A DNA stretch of 64,000 nt. Origin: Lysobacterales bacterium (GTDB lineage: Bacteria; Pseudomonadota; Gammaproteobacteria; Xanthomonadales; SZUA-38). The stretch spans positions 122,215 to 186,214 of the forward strand of contig JANQOZ010000004.1 of assembly GCA_028285525.1 (NCBI GenBank), read 5' to 3'. Both the position numbers and the translations under genes were made by a program. The number at the start of each line of letters is the position of its first letter. Position 1 is the stretch's first letter. Below are positions 8,508 through 18,900 of this stretch, one piece after another. The notes below the pieces were generated by a model. It searched no databases. It saw nothing but the letters and a program-made list of their open reading frames with translations, and was not told where the DNA came from.

Positions 8508-10133
8508 GTGCGAGAAAAAACTGAGAAGCCCGGCCTCAAATCCTGGAAGGCGATTGCTCGTTATCTGGGGTGTAGCGTGCGTACGGCACGTCGCTGGGAA
8601 GCCACCGAAGGGCTCCCGGTGCACCGCCAGCAGCATGTGAGTCGTGCCAGCGTCTACGCCTACGAAAGCGAGCTGGATGCCTGGCAGCGGCGAGGGGAGC
8701 TGAACCAACGCCCGGGCGCTTTAGAGTCGACGGCGGTTGCCCAGGATACCGAGCGATCGATCGCTGTCCTTCCCTTTGAATTTATGGGCGGCGAGCAGCA
8801 GCAGGAATACGTTGCCGACGGACTGACCGACGAAATCATCAGCAAGCTGTCGGGTTTGCCGGAGCTTCGGGTGACCTCCCGGACATCTTCCATGATGTTC
8901 AAAGGCGTGAAGCGTGAGGCCCGGATGATCGCCGGCCAGCTGAAGGTGACGCACCTTCTTGAAGGAACAACGCGCGTTGCGGGTGACGCGCTGCGGGTGT
9001 CCGCCCGGCTCATCGAGCCTCGCCGCGATGAGCAGCTATGGACAGCCCAATTCGACGGTACGCTGGAAGACGTTTTCTCGATCCAGGAAAAGGTCGCGCG
9101 AAAAATTGTCGATGCGCTGGAGCTTCATCTGACACCCGAACAGAAGCGGTCGTTGTCCACTCGTTCAGTGGACGACACGGTGGCTTGGCGACTCATGTTT
9201 CAGGCCCGACAGGAGGCTTTCCGCTGGCGCGGCGAAGCGATCGACCGAGCGGTGGAGTTGCTGCACCGGGCGATCGACATTGCCGGATATAACCCTCAGC
9301 TGCTCGGCTCCCTCGGCCGTACCTGGCTTCAGTACCGGGAAGCGGGCATTGATCTCAGCGAAAAACCTCTGTCGAAAGCTGAAACCTGTGCCCGTCGAAT
9401 CCTCGATCAGGACCCTGCAGCCGTTGAGGGTCTGCAGCTCAAAGGATGGCTGGCCTACACACGCGGCAATGTTGCCCAGGCGCTCGACTGCTTGCGTATG
9501 GCGATTGCCGCGGAGCCTGACGACGTCGATACGCTGTCGCTGCTGGTCAACTGCCTGCTGATCGCAGGACTGCTGGACGAAAGCGAGGCGCATGTCGAGC
9601 GTCTGCTGTTGATCGACCCGCTGACGCCGCTCACCAGCTGCATGCCGGGGTGGAAAGCGGTACTGCAGGGGCGTTTCTCCGCCGCGATCCAGCCCTACGA
9701 GAAAATGCTGGCGATGGATCCCGCCAATCCGTTTGCCAGACTCTTTTGCATCTGGGCCTACGTGCTGAACGACAAGCATGAGGAGGTCGCAGAGGCCTTT
9801 GCAGAGTTCCCCGAGGAAGCGATGGGGCATCCCGCCGTGCAGGTTGCTGCGTTATTCGCCGGCAAAAGCAAAGGCCCGGTGGCGCCCCACACGGAGGCTG
9901 CGGCCGCGGAAAACGAAATGCTGGCGCGAACCCTGGCCCAGGGACTGGCCGTGGCCGGAGACTATGACGGCGCTGAACGATGGCTGCGGACGGCCATGGA
10001 GCGGGGCTTTACTAACTACCCCTACCTTTCTTCGTTTGATCCGTTTTTTGCACCCCTTCGGGGAAGGCCTGGGTTTGAGGACGTGCTGAAGGAGATGCGC
10101 AAACGCTGGGAGGCGCTCGTCAACGCCACCTGA
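8508..10133 (+). CDS. HTH / TolB-N-like / TPR protein
   Basis: A GTG-initiated protein of 541 residues. Residues about 10-62 form an excisionase/MerR-like helix-turn-helix (WKAIARYLGCSVRTARRWEATEGLPVHR). Residues about 80-215 match the TolB-amino-terminal/FlgO-like domain found after transcription-factor or cyclase modules (SIAVLPFEF, YVADGLTDEIISKLS, LLEGTTRVAGDALRVSARLIE). The remaining 300 residues are alpha-helical with TPR-like repeats (LGSLGRTWLQY, LQLKGWLAYTRGNVAQAL). There is no transmembrane segment, so this is probably a cytoplasmic DNA-binding sensor-type regulator. No strong ribosome site precedes the GTG. Its target is unknown; the divergent exoprotein gene is one candidate. Confidence 0.82.
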   Translation: MREKTEKPGLKSWKAIARYLGCSVRTARRWEATEGLPVHRQQHVSRASVYAYESELDAWQRRGELNQRPGALESTAVAQDTERSIAVLPFEFMGGEQQQEYVADGLTDEIISKLSGLPELRVTSRTSSMMFKGVKREARMIAGQLKVTHLLEGTTRVAGDALRVSARLIEPRRDEQLWTAQFDGTLEDVFSIQEKVARKIVDALELHLTPEQKRSLSTRSVDDTVAWRLMFQARQEAFRWRGEAIDRAVELLHRAIDIAGYNPQLLGSLGRTWLQYREAGIDLSEKPLSKAETCARRILDQDPAAVEGLQLKGWLAYTRGNVAQALDCLRMAIAAEPDDVDTLSLLVNCLLIAGLLDESEAHVERLLLIDPLTPLTSCMPGWKAVLQGRFSAAIQPYEKMLAMDPANPFARLFCIWAYVLNDKHEEVAEAFAEFPEEAMGHPAVQVAALFAGKSKGPVAPHTEAAAAENEMLARTLAQGLAVAGDYDGAERWLRTAMERGFTNYPYLSSFDPFFAPLRGRPGFEDVLKEMRKRWEALVNAT

Positions 10134-10139
10134 GGTGCG

Positions 10140-11525
10140 TCAGTTTTCGAACCCATCGCGAAATAGGTCGCGCGTTGGGTCCGCCCCAGCGACCCGGAGT
10201 GGTCCCCGGTTGTTCGGATCCAGCCAGGGCTGCAGGCGCTGATTGTCCCCGCTCCCCCCAAGCCAGCTCGCCCCGAAACGTCCGTAGCAGTCAAAGGTGA
10301 TCGACGAACACGATGCCGTGCCACCCGACAAGAAGCCGATGACTCCCTGATTGTCCGGATGAAACAGCGCGGACCCCGAGGAGCCACGTTCGGTGGTGCC
10401 GTCCTCCCAGTTATCGACAACCCAGTGGGTGTTGTCGCCGTTGGCGATACAGTTATTGCCGTAGCTGAGCGGGTCGGTATTGAAGCTGATCGCCTTTTCA
10501 TCGACCCCCGGATGGTGGATTGCAACGCTTCCCAGCGGGACAGTCTCGGACCGGTCCCAGCCAGCCCAGTAGGGGTTAAACGACGGCGGTGGCGGGGCGC
10601 TCAACTCCAGCAGCGCCACGTCGGTGTCGCGCCGGCTGGCGCGGAACTCCGCGCCGGACACCGTTTGAAGGCGGGAGCCGCCACCAAGCTGACCGCAGCT
10701 CGGTGACTCATAGTTCCAGATCGTCACCACCGATGCGGCGTTGGTCGGAGTCACGCCGCAGTGGAAGGCGGTCAGAAAGTAGGGCGTGAAGCTGCCTTCC
10801 GCATCCATGATCAGCGTGCCCGTGCAGGTATCGATCCCTCGGACGGTGTAGGCCGCCACCGAACGGATCGGGTCCCGCCAGGCGTCACCTTCTGGACACA
10901 CCACGTCATTGTTGCAGGCGCCCTGCTTCTGCAGGCCCGGTCCCCCGAAAATTTTGAACACGTCGCGAAAGCCGACGCTAACCTGGGTCAGGTTCAGCCC
11001 GAGCTCCCGCTCCGTTCCGGCGGGCAGGAAGAGTTCCAGGGTCACTGATGCACCCGGGATCGGCGCTGACCAGAACTCGCCATGCGGCTGATTGTCGCGG
11101 TGCGTGTAGGCGCCGTCGAAGAAGCCCGGCAGCGCGTTGGTGTTGCTGAGCAGGTGAAGCGTGGCGCCAGGCGGCAGATAAAAGTGGCTGAAGCCGAAGT
11201 TCAGGTCGGTAGCCCCTTCTGAGCGAAGGGTGAGACGCCAGACCCGGCCGCCCGTGACCGTTGACCAGGATCCATGGGTATCGGTTGAAATATCGGTGAC
11301 CACGGGAACGGCGAAGGCCAGCGGTTCAGCCCCTTTGTCCGGGATCTCGAGCAAGGCCTTGGCTTCCGCTTCGCGCCCGTCACCGGCGAGTGCCGGAAGC
11401 TGATACTCCGAGGCCGGCGGCAGCGACAGGCGCTGGCTCAGCGGCGGCTCTCCCTGCCGGGCACCGGCTGAACCTGCGGCGCTCAACCAGGCCGCAGCGG
11501 CAAGAATCGAGAGGCAAATCCGCAT
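10140..11525 (-). CDS. secreted trypsin-like (lysyl-endopeptidase-type) serine protease
   Basis: The ATG at 11525 starts a signal peptide (RICLSILAAAAWLSAAGSAGA), giving 461 residues. A pro-region of about 180 residues precedes a chymotrypsin-fold catalytic domain resembling Achromobacter protease I. His is in LTAFHCG, Asp in RRDTDVALLEL, and Ser in ERGSSGSALF followed by GVIGFLSGG. Paired cysteines (CNNDVVC, DTCTGT) suit an extracellular enzyme. Lysine specificity is not proven by what is visible. The protein ends DPTRDLFRDGFEN, one of the shared tails. Its stop lies 6 bp from the stop of the convergent HTH-TolB-TPR gene. Confidence 0.9.
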   Translation of the reverse strand: MRICLSILAAAAWLSAAGSAGARQGEPPLSQRLSLPPASEYQLPALAGDGREAEAKALLEIPDKGAEPLAFAVPVVTDISTDTHGSWSTVTGGRVWRLTLRSEGATDLNFGFSHFYLPPGATLHLLSNTNALPGFFDGAYTHRDNQPHGEFWSAPIPGASVTLELFLPAGTERELGLNLTQVSVGFRDVFKIFGGPGLQKQGACNNDVVCPEGDAWRDPIRSVAAYTVRGIDTCTGTLIMDAEGSFTPYFLTAFHCGVTPTNAASVVTIWNYESPSCGQLGGGSRLQTVSGAEFRASRRDTDVALLELSAPPPPSFNPYWAGWDRSETVPLGSVAIHHPGVDEKAISFNTDPLSYGNNCIANGDNTHWVVDNWEDGTTERGSSGSALFHPDNQGVIGFLSGGTASCSSITFDCYGRFGASWLGGSGDNQRLQPWLDPNNRGPLRVAGADPTRDLFRDGFEN

Positions 11526-11747
11526 ATTGAGTGCTGATGTCGACGCCAAACCACGAACACTAGTCAAAGTGGCCTCCCAAGTTTGTGAACAACGTCACTG
11601 CCGCCGTGTCGTTCGGTCTGGACCAGCCCCAATCGGTTGGATCGGCGGTGTTCAAATTGCGAGCAGCCGAAATTGTGGCTCCTGGCTAAAGTCTTTGCCA
11701 CTGCGCGCCGTTATTTCGGTTTGCGCATAAATTTGTGGGGAATCGGA

Positions 11748-12899
11748 GTGACCGACTTACTGCTGGTGGGAGAACGAGACGAGGCGCTGCTGAATATTCA
11801 GCGGTTTGTCGGTGCGCGCGAGCCCGACTGGTCCATTCTCCACAGCGTCAACGGCTCCGGCGCCCTCGCTCAGCTTAAAAACCGCACGAGCGACATTGTT
11901 CTGGCTCGCCTCGGTGATGTCGACGAATGTGAGTCGCTGTTCTCGGAGGTGGGAAGCACCACGCCGGGCGCCATTCGCCTGGCCCTGTCCGAGTCGCCCG
12001 AGATCCGGGTCAAGGGTGCGCACCAAATTTTGGCCGGCGGGGCAGACTTGGGAGACCTCCATAAGAGTCTGCGCGCAGCGGCCAAGGTTTCGTCGCATTC
12101 ATCCAGACATAAGAAGCTGCAGCGCATTATCTCCCGCTTCCAGGAAGTCCCATCACCGCCGGTGCTCTACTTCGATATTCGCGAGCAGCTCGACAGCGCT
12201 GCGGGGACCGCAGCAAAAATGGCGGAGATCGCCGGCCGGGATCCGGCGCTGGTCGCCAGGACGCTCAAAATTGCGAACTCCGGCTTTTACGCGCGGCCCG
12301 GCACCGTGGGCGACCTCGCTGACGCGATCACCCTCATGGGTGCAGAGACGTTGCTGGGCCTGGTCCTGGCGGCCCACCTTTTCTCGGGCATGCCGCCGCC
12401 CGGCCTGCGCCTCGACATGCTTTGGAACCACTCGTTTGAGGTATCCATGCTGGCGCGGGCGATCTGTCGCCTCGAGGAAGGCTCAAGCACAAACGCCAGC
12501 CACAGCTTTCTGGCGGGGCTGCTGCACGACATCGGTCTGATTGTGCTGTTTCAAAACGAATCTGCCGCCTATCAGCCGATGTGGAGCGACTGCGCTGGGG
12601 ATGAAAGCGAACTGGCTCGCCTGGAGCGCGAGAATTTTGGCATTTCGCACGGCGAGCTTGGCTCGATGGTCCTGACGCTCTGGAATCTGCCCGATCCGGT
12701 CGTGAACGCGGTCGCCTGCAGTCACGCGGAATCTTTCGACGAGCCGCTTTCGGTTGTTTCGCGATCGGTGCTGGCGGCCGAATGGCTGCTGAGCAGGAAC
12801 GGTGATCCGGCGATGGACGCACTGCCGCCCGCCCTCGACGACGTTTCCGGCGAGCGCCTGGCCGGCTGGCTTGATGCCCGTAACGGGCTGGCGACCTAG
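11748..12899 (+). CDS. HDOD-domain signalling protein with degenerate receiver-like N-terminus
   Basis: I start at the GTG at 11748 (VTDLLLVGERDEAL), which begins a receiver-like fold and has GGGGAATCGGA just before it; the frame is open to 11637. Residues 1-115 look like a receiver domain lacking the phospho-acceptor pattern (DIVLARLGDV where a D-x-x-MP segment is expected). Residues about 130-330 form an HDOD domain: AEIAGRDPALVARTLKIANSGFY, AITLMGAETLLGLV, HDIGL and H-G-E-L-G. HDOD proteins are non-catalytic relatives of HD phosphohydrolases and often partner with c-di-GMP or stress pathways. It is the first gene of a run with the sigma-54 activator (9 bp gap) and propeller-GGDEF gene. The start is less certain than the family. 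Confidence 0.87.
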   Translation: MTDLLLVGERDEALLNIQRFVGAREPDWSILHSVNGSGALAQLKNRTSDIVLARLGDVDECESLFSEVGSTTPGAIRLALSESPEIRVKGAHQILAGGADLGDLHKSLRAAAKVSSHSSRHKKLQRIISRFQEVPSPPVLYFDIREQLDSAAGTAAKMAEIAGRDPALVARTLKIANSGFYARPGTVGDLADAITLMGAETLLGLVLAAHLFSGMPPPGLRLDMLWNHSFEVSMLARAICRLEEGSSTNASHSFLAGLLHDIGLIVLFQNESAAYQPMWSDCAGDESELARLERENFGISHGELGSMVLTLWNLPDPVVNAVACSHAESFDEPLSVVSRSVLAAEWLLSRNGDPAMDALPPALDDVSGERLAGWLDARNGLAT

Positions 12900-12908
12900 G
12901 GGGCTACT

Positions 12909-15908
12909 ATGCAGCAACCTGATTTATTGCTTGAGTTTCTTGACGTGTTTCGTCATCTCGCGGGCGCCAGCCAGGCGACGCTGGCCCTGCACCTGGAGCC
13001 GCTGGAGCGACGATCGCTGTTTCTGGCGAACGCTGGCGAAGAGCAGGCGCTTCCCGAGCTGAGCGATGAGGACGCGGCCTGGCGATTTGTTTCCAGCCAT
13101 CTCAGCACTGAGCCGGACGACAACCCGGTCACGGAGTTTGCCAGCGCCGAAGCGGGCGGCACGCTGCTGCGGGTTTCCTTCCGACGTCTGCTGCCGCAGC
13201 CGACATCCGCTCGTCGAGAAAGCGGGGAACGCCGCCAGGATCCGGTTGTTCGCACTGCACCCCCGTGTGACGGCGCGCTGTGGATTGGCATGCGCGACGC
13301 GAGCCAGGCGGCTCGCCTGGTCGCTGAACTACGTCAGGATCTAGAGGACGGGGCGAGCACGGAGTCGGCGCTGGAGATGCTGACAGGCGTGTGCTTCCGG
13401 ATGGCCTGGAGCGTCTACTATCTTTCCAGCCTGACCCTGGACCCGGTCAGCCGCCTGCCAGGCCGGACCCACATGCAGGTGTTCCTCCGCCGTGCGATCA
13501 GCGCGATGCGCAGCAGCAGCCAGGCAATATCGCTGATGCTCATCAATCCGGACGATTTTGCGATGATCAACTGTCGCCACGGTCGGGGTCGCGGCGACGA
13601 CGCAATCCGGGAGATTGCCGGCAGCCTCGAGTCGACGCTCCGGTCGACCGACGGCCTGTTTCGCTACAGCGGCGCGGTCTTCGCCGCCGTCCTGCCGGCC
13701 ACCGACCTCGACCAGTCCCGCGTGACCGCTGAGAAAGTTCGGCGCGAGCTTTCGTCGCACGGCTATCTGGACGACGATCTGCCGCTCACCTTCAGCGTCG
13801 GGGCGGCCGTGGCGCTGCCTGCTGACCTTGAGGCGTTCGACGATCTGGAGCGCATGCTCTGCGACGGGGCGGACGCCGCGCTGAACAGCGCTCGGCTTTC
13901 CGGTGGTGCCCAGAGCCGTGTCACAGGACTCAAGCTGGCCGATCACGAACGCGCCGCGATGAATCCGCTGACGGGCATTTTTGCTGCCGATACCGAAAAG
14001 GACTACCGCAACATGCTCCTGCTGTGGGATACGGTTGCGCTGGTGTCGACGCAAAACGAGCCGTCAGCCATTGCCGCGGCGTTTGTCGATCGGCTTGCGG
14101 CGGCCTTTCGGCCCGACCGGCTCGGTCTGCTGCAGCGCGGCGAAGAGGGGCTGGAAACCATGGCCAGCAGCCTGCGCGATGAAACGGCACCGGACAACCG
14201 GATAGCCGGCCGCCCGCTGCGTCTGAACGAGCGGAGCCTGAAGCTCATTGCGGACGCGATGGATACCGGCCAGGTTGCCCGCTCCTCGCCGAACGGATCG
14301 GGTGCCGCAGCCTATGCGGTTCCGCTGGTGTCGAACAACCAGAACCGGGGTTGCCTGTTCATGGACGGTCGGACCGACACGCTGAAGATCGACTCTTCGG
14401 ACGTTGTTTTCCTCAATGCGCTCGCCTCCCAGATGGCCGTGGCGATCGACCGCGCCGAGCTGGCGTCGCGCCAGATCGAAGAGAAGGACCGGGAAAGCCG
14501 CACCCTGCGTCGTGAGGTGCAGGGGCTGCGCAAGGCGTTGAACCACAACAAGCTGGTCTACCAGTCGGACGCCATGCACGACATCCTCCAGCTGCTCAGC
14601 CGAGTTGCACCGACCGACGCGACGGTGCTGATCATCGGTGAAAGCGGCACGGGTAAAGAGGTGCTGGCGCAGTCGGTGCACGAGCTGAGCAATCGGCGGG
14701 ATGCGCCGTTCGTGGTTTTTGACTGCGGCGCGGTGGCCGCCTCGCTCCTGGAAGCGGAGCTGTTCGGCCACACCAAGGGTGCCTATACAGGCGCGGATCG
14801 TGCCTCCGAGGGCCACATTGCGCGGGCCGAGGGCGGCACGCTCTTCCTCGATGAGATCGGCGAACTGCCGCTGGCCATCCAGGCCAAGCTGCTGCGGTTC
14901 GTCCAGGAAAAGCAGTATTCACCTGTGGGTAGCGCGAAGACCCGCAGCGTCGACGTGAGAATTGTCGCCGCGACCAACCGGGAGCTGGACAAGGAGGTGG
15001 CGGCCGGGCGTTTCCGCGCGGATCTCTATTATCGTCTGCGCGTGATTGCCGTCGACGCACCGCCGCTGCGCGAGCGGCCCGACGACATCCTGCCGCTGGC
15101 CCACTACTTCATGGAGAAATTTGCGGCGCAGAACGGTAAACCGGTCCACGATCTGGCCGCTGACGCGGCGCAGAAGCTTCGTCAGCACCACTGGCCGGGC
15201 AACGTCCGGGAGCTTCAGAACACGATCTTACGCGCGGTGTTGACGCATCATTCCGGCACGCTGGACGCGGCGAGTATCGATCTACAGGCCAGCGGCACGT
15301 TGTCGGCTGCGCCAGCGCCCACGGCATCCCCGGAGGCGGTAACTCCGGCATCGATGGTGCTTCCGGCGGAAGCGCCGGCCCTGACCCCAGCGCAGCCACA
15401 GCCAGAGCCAACCGAGGCTCTCGCGGCGCCGCTGTCGGCCAATGGAGATCCCTGGCATTCACTGCAGCAGGAGCTCGAGCGTCAGGTAGAGCTCGCCGTT
15501 GCGAACAATGAGCGCCGTCCGGCACCGCTGGGTCGGTGGCTGAGCGAGGACCTCATTCTGCACGCTAACGAGGTCTGCGGCAGCGTTGCCCGTCAGGCGG
15601 CGCTGCTGGTGCAGGTCCCCGAGTCAACCTTTCGCAGGCAGCTTGAGAAAGCGAGCGCGGACGCCGCCAACGGCGTGCAGGTCCGCTCGGACAGCTGGGC
15701 CAGCGTCCGGCCACTGATCCGCGAGGTGGTAGAGAAGGGTGGCAAGACCGAGGGCGAGGACGGCAACCTGCTGGATCGCTCACGACACACGCTGCTGCGT
15801 TGCGTCAGGTCCAAGGTGGGTGGCCGCACCGCTGCCGCCGCCTCGCTGATGGGGGTGACGCCGATGACCTACAAACGGTGGTTGGCCGATCAGGAGAATC
15901 GATCATGA
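12909..15908 (+). CDS. sigma-54-dependent activator with degenerate GGDEF, GAF, AAA+ and two Fis-type HTH segments
   Basis: A 999-residue enhancer-binding-type protein. Residues about 170-345 align with a GGDEF domain (LDPVSRLPGRTHMQVFL, MLINPDDFAMINCRHG) but the active-site loop reads RYSGAVFA, so cyclase activity is unlikely. Residues about 365-520 are GAF-like, followed by a coiled coil. Residues about 550-790 are the AAA+ module: Walker A GESGTGKE near 577, sigma-54 contact loop GAYTGA near 623 (consensus GAFTGA), Walker B GGTLFLDEIGE near 641, and WPGNVRELQN. An Ala/Pro-rich linker leads to two Fis-like HTH segments, near 890 (VARQAALLVQVPESTFRRQL) and 971 (RTAAAASLMGVTPMTYKRWL). A ribosome site, AGGGGG, overlaps the upstream stop. 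A sigma-54 promoter lies downstream at 19479. Confidence 0.93.
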   Translation: MQQPDLLLEFLDVFRHLAGASQATLALHLEPLERRSLFLANAGEEQALPELSDEDAAWRFVSSHLSTEPDDNPVTEFASAEAGGTLLRVSFRRLLPQPTSARRESGERRQDPVVRTAPPCDGALWIGMRDASQAARLVAELRQDLEDGASTESALEMLTGVCFRMAWSVYYLSSLTLDPVSRLPGRTHMQVFLRRAISAMRSSSQAISLMLINPDDFAMINCRHGRGRGDDAIREIAGSLESTLRSTDGLFRYSGAVFAAVLPATDLDQSRVTAEKVRRELSSHGYLDDDLPLTFSVGAAVALPADLEAFDDLERMLCDGADAALNSARLSGGAQSRVTGLKLADHERAAMNPLTGIFAADTEKDYRNMLLLWDTVALVSTQNEPSAIAAAFVDRLAAAFRPDRLGLLQRGEEGLETMASSLRDETAPDNRIAGRPLRLNERSLKLIADAMDTGQVARSSPNGSGAAAYAVPLVSNNQNRGCLFMDGRTDTLKIDSSDVVFLNALASQMAVAIDRAELASRQIEEKDRESRTLRREVQGLRKALNHNKLVYQSDAMHDILQLLSRVAPTDATVLIIGESGTGKEVLAQSVHELSNRRDAPFVVFDCGAVAASLLEAELFGHTKGAYTGADRASEGHIARAEGGTLFLDEIGELPLAIQAKLLRFVQEKQYSPVGSAKTRSVDVRIVAATNRELDKEVAAGRFRADLYYRLRVIAVDAPPLRERPDDILPLAHYFMEKFAAQNGKPVHDLAADAAQKLRQHHWPGNVRELQNTILRAVLTHHSGTLDAASIDLQASGTLSAAPAPTASPEAVTPASMVLPAEAPALTPAQPQPEPTEALAAPLSANGDPWHSLQQELERQVELAVANNERRPAPLGRWLSEDLILHANEVCGSVARQAALLVQVPESTFRRQLEKASADAANGVQVRSDSWASVRPLIREVVEKGGKTEGEDGNLLDRSRHTLLRCVRSKVGGRTAAAASLMGVTPMTYKRWLADQENRS

Positions 15909-18900
15909 ACACCTGTTCCCGAGTCGCGCTCCGCGCCGGAATCCTTCTGACAGCGCTGCTGGCCAGCAGCTACAGCGCCGCGCTGACGCTCGAGTCTGCG
16001 GCGAGAAATATTCGTTTTGCCAATCTGTCCACGGAAGACGGGCTGTCGAGTGAGTTCGTCAACGACGTGGCTCAGGATGGGCGTGGCTATATCTGGTTTG
16101 CTACCCAGTCTGGCCTCAATCGCTACGACGGGCATGAGGTTAAGGTTTACGAGCACCGGCCCGATGATCCACGGTCGCTCAGCGACAACTTTCTGCGCGC
16201 TCTGATGGTGGACAGCAGCGGGGAGCTCTGGGTGGGGTCCGAGCGTGGCCTCAATCGCTATGACCCCACAACCGACTCGTTTGACCGCACGCCCTTCGGC
16301 GGCCGGCTGGCGTTTGCCCGAATCCGCGACGTGATGGAAGACAGCCGCGGCCGAATCTGGGTGGGAACGGTCGCTACTGGACTCATCGGTATGGAGCGCG
16401 ACGGCAGCGATATCCGCTATTACCGCAACGAGCCGGAACGCCCCGATTCCCTGCCTGACGATCGCGTGATTGCGGTGGCTGAAGATCGCCGAGGCAATCT
16501 TTGGGTGGGTACCGACGGAGGCGGTCTTGCCCGCCTGAATCGTGACGGCGAGTTTTTTACCCGCTTTGTACACGATCCCGAGGATCCGGCGAGTCTCGGT
16601 CACAACGAGATTCGTTCGCTCTACGAGGACTCCGAAGGGCGGATCTGGGTCGGCACCGGGGAGCGGGGTATCAGCCGGTTCAATCCCGATACCCAGCAGT
16701 TCGACCGCTTTGAGCATGACGATGATGATCCCAACAGCATCGGCGCGGGGCAGGTGCCGGCAATCTTCCAGGACAGCGCCGGCACGCTGTGGGTCGGAAC
16801 CGAGTCGGGGCTGGCGGAGTGGCGACCGTCGATGGCCGCCTTCCTGACCTACAAGCGCGATGCGGCCAACCGGTTCAGCATCGTCAACGATCGGGTCAAC
16901 GCGATCATGCAGGATGCCTCAGGCGTGCTCTGGGTGGCGACGCACGGCGGCGTCAGCGTCTGGAACTACGTCAGCGATACGTTCGCCCAGTACGGCACCG
17001 AAGGCGGGTTCCTCAACTCGGACATCGTCACCTCGATTGCCGAGGAGGTCGATGGCACGGTATGGGTGGCGACCTACGGCGGCGGGTTGTCTCGCATCAA
17101 TCTCGACACCGGAGATGCGCGCCACTACCGCCATCGGCCGGATGACCCCAGCAGCCTCGGCGACGATCGGGTCATGGCCGTTCACGTCGACGACAGCGGC
17201 ACCGTCTGGGCAGGTACCCGCACCGGCGGTCTTTGCCAGCTCATCGGAGATGATGTCTTCACCTGCTACCGCTCCGATCCGGAAAACCCGCGGTCGCTCA
17301 GCGGCAATGCGGTCACCAGCCTGTTCAGCGATCGGGATGGCAGCCTTTGGATCGGCATCTGGGAAGGTGGTCTGAATCGCATGAGCGGGGAGGGTGTTGA
17401 TGCTGTCTTCGAGCGCTTCCAGCATGCCGAAGATAATCCGCAGTCGATCAGCAGCAACCGGGTGCTGACGATGGCTCAGGACTCGCAGGGGCTGCTGTGG
17501 GTGGGCACGGAAAGTCACGGCCTGAACCGACTCGACCTGGCCAGTGGCCGCGTCGACCGGTTCGACATCGAAGAATATGCCACCGATGAGGGCGTCGATC
17601 CGGTCAGCGGTACACCATGGGCGATCCATTTCACCGCTGACGGCGACATGTGGATCGGCACCATGGCGCAGGGGCTCCTCCGCTGGGAGCTGCGTGACCG
17701 GGCCGCCGGCGCGCCGAAGTTTCAGCGTTACGGCCTGGCGGACGGTCTGGCTTCCGGCATCTACGGCATCGCTGAAGGCACCGATGGGCGGCTTTGGCTG
17801 AGCAGCAGCCGCGGCCTGTTTGGTTTTGATCCGAGACGGCAGACCGTGCGGAAGTTCGATCGGAGCAACGGGCTGCGCAACAACGAGTTTAACCAGGGGG
17901 CCCGCCTAGCCAGTCAGTCGGGACGACTGATCTTTGGCGGCACCGCCGGACTGGTGGCCTTCTCACCCCGGAACCTGCCGTTTAATCCTCATCCGCCGGC
18001 GATTGATCTGCTCGCTCGTTCGCGGACCGAGCGGCTGGCCAGATCCAGCGCGTCCGAGGTGCCGCAGGTCGAGCTCTCCTATCGAGACCCGTTTATCGCC
18101 TTCGATTTTGTGGCTCTGGACTACGTATCCCCCGACAAGAATGCCTATCGCTATCGGCTCCAGGGCTACGACAACGAGTGGAACGAATCGACCGAGATGC
18201 GGACCGCAATCTACTCGAACGTGCCGCCGGGGAACTATACGTTTCAGGTGCAGGGTTCCAACAGCAATGGGGTGTGGAATCAGGAGGGTGCGTCCGTCAT
18301 GCTCACGGTCACTCCGCCACCCTGGCTGACCCCTCTGGCTTACGCGCTGTACGTCACGATCGCGGCGCTGGCGCTGGCGCTCTTCGTCCGCAACCAGAAA
18401 CGTCAGAAGCAGCAGGAGGTGGCACGCCGGCTGCATCTCGAACAGCTGGTGTCCGAGCGGACCAGCGAGCTGGCCGCGCGCAACGAAGAGCTCATTTCGC
18501 TGAACCGTCAGATCGAAGACGCGAGCTTTACCGACCAGCTGACGGGTTTACGCAACCGGCGTTTCGTCCACCGGTTCATCGAAACCGACCTGTCGCGCCT
18601 CAAGCGGCAAAACTACACGGCGGACGAGGCTGAGTTGGGGTCAGCGTCGCCGCAGGGACGACTGCTGTTCGTGATCATGGTGGACCTCGACGGCTTCAAG
18701 CCGATCAACGATCGCTTTGGTCACGAGGCGGGCGACCAGGTATTGAAGGCCGTGTCCGACCGCCTGAACGCCTGCTGCCGGGCTTCCGACGCGCCGGTCC
18801 GCTGGGGCGGAGATGAGTTCCTTCTGTTTGGCTATACCGATACCTTCGCCGGCATCCAGACGCTCGCCGAAAAGGTCCGGGCGGCCATCTGCAACACGCC

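Noticed and set aside
11690..11720. Possible sigma-54 promoter (GGCTAAAGTCTTTGCC) before the HDOD gene
   Set aside because: The GG-to-GC distance is 11 bp rather than the required 10.
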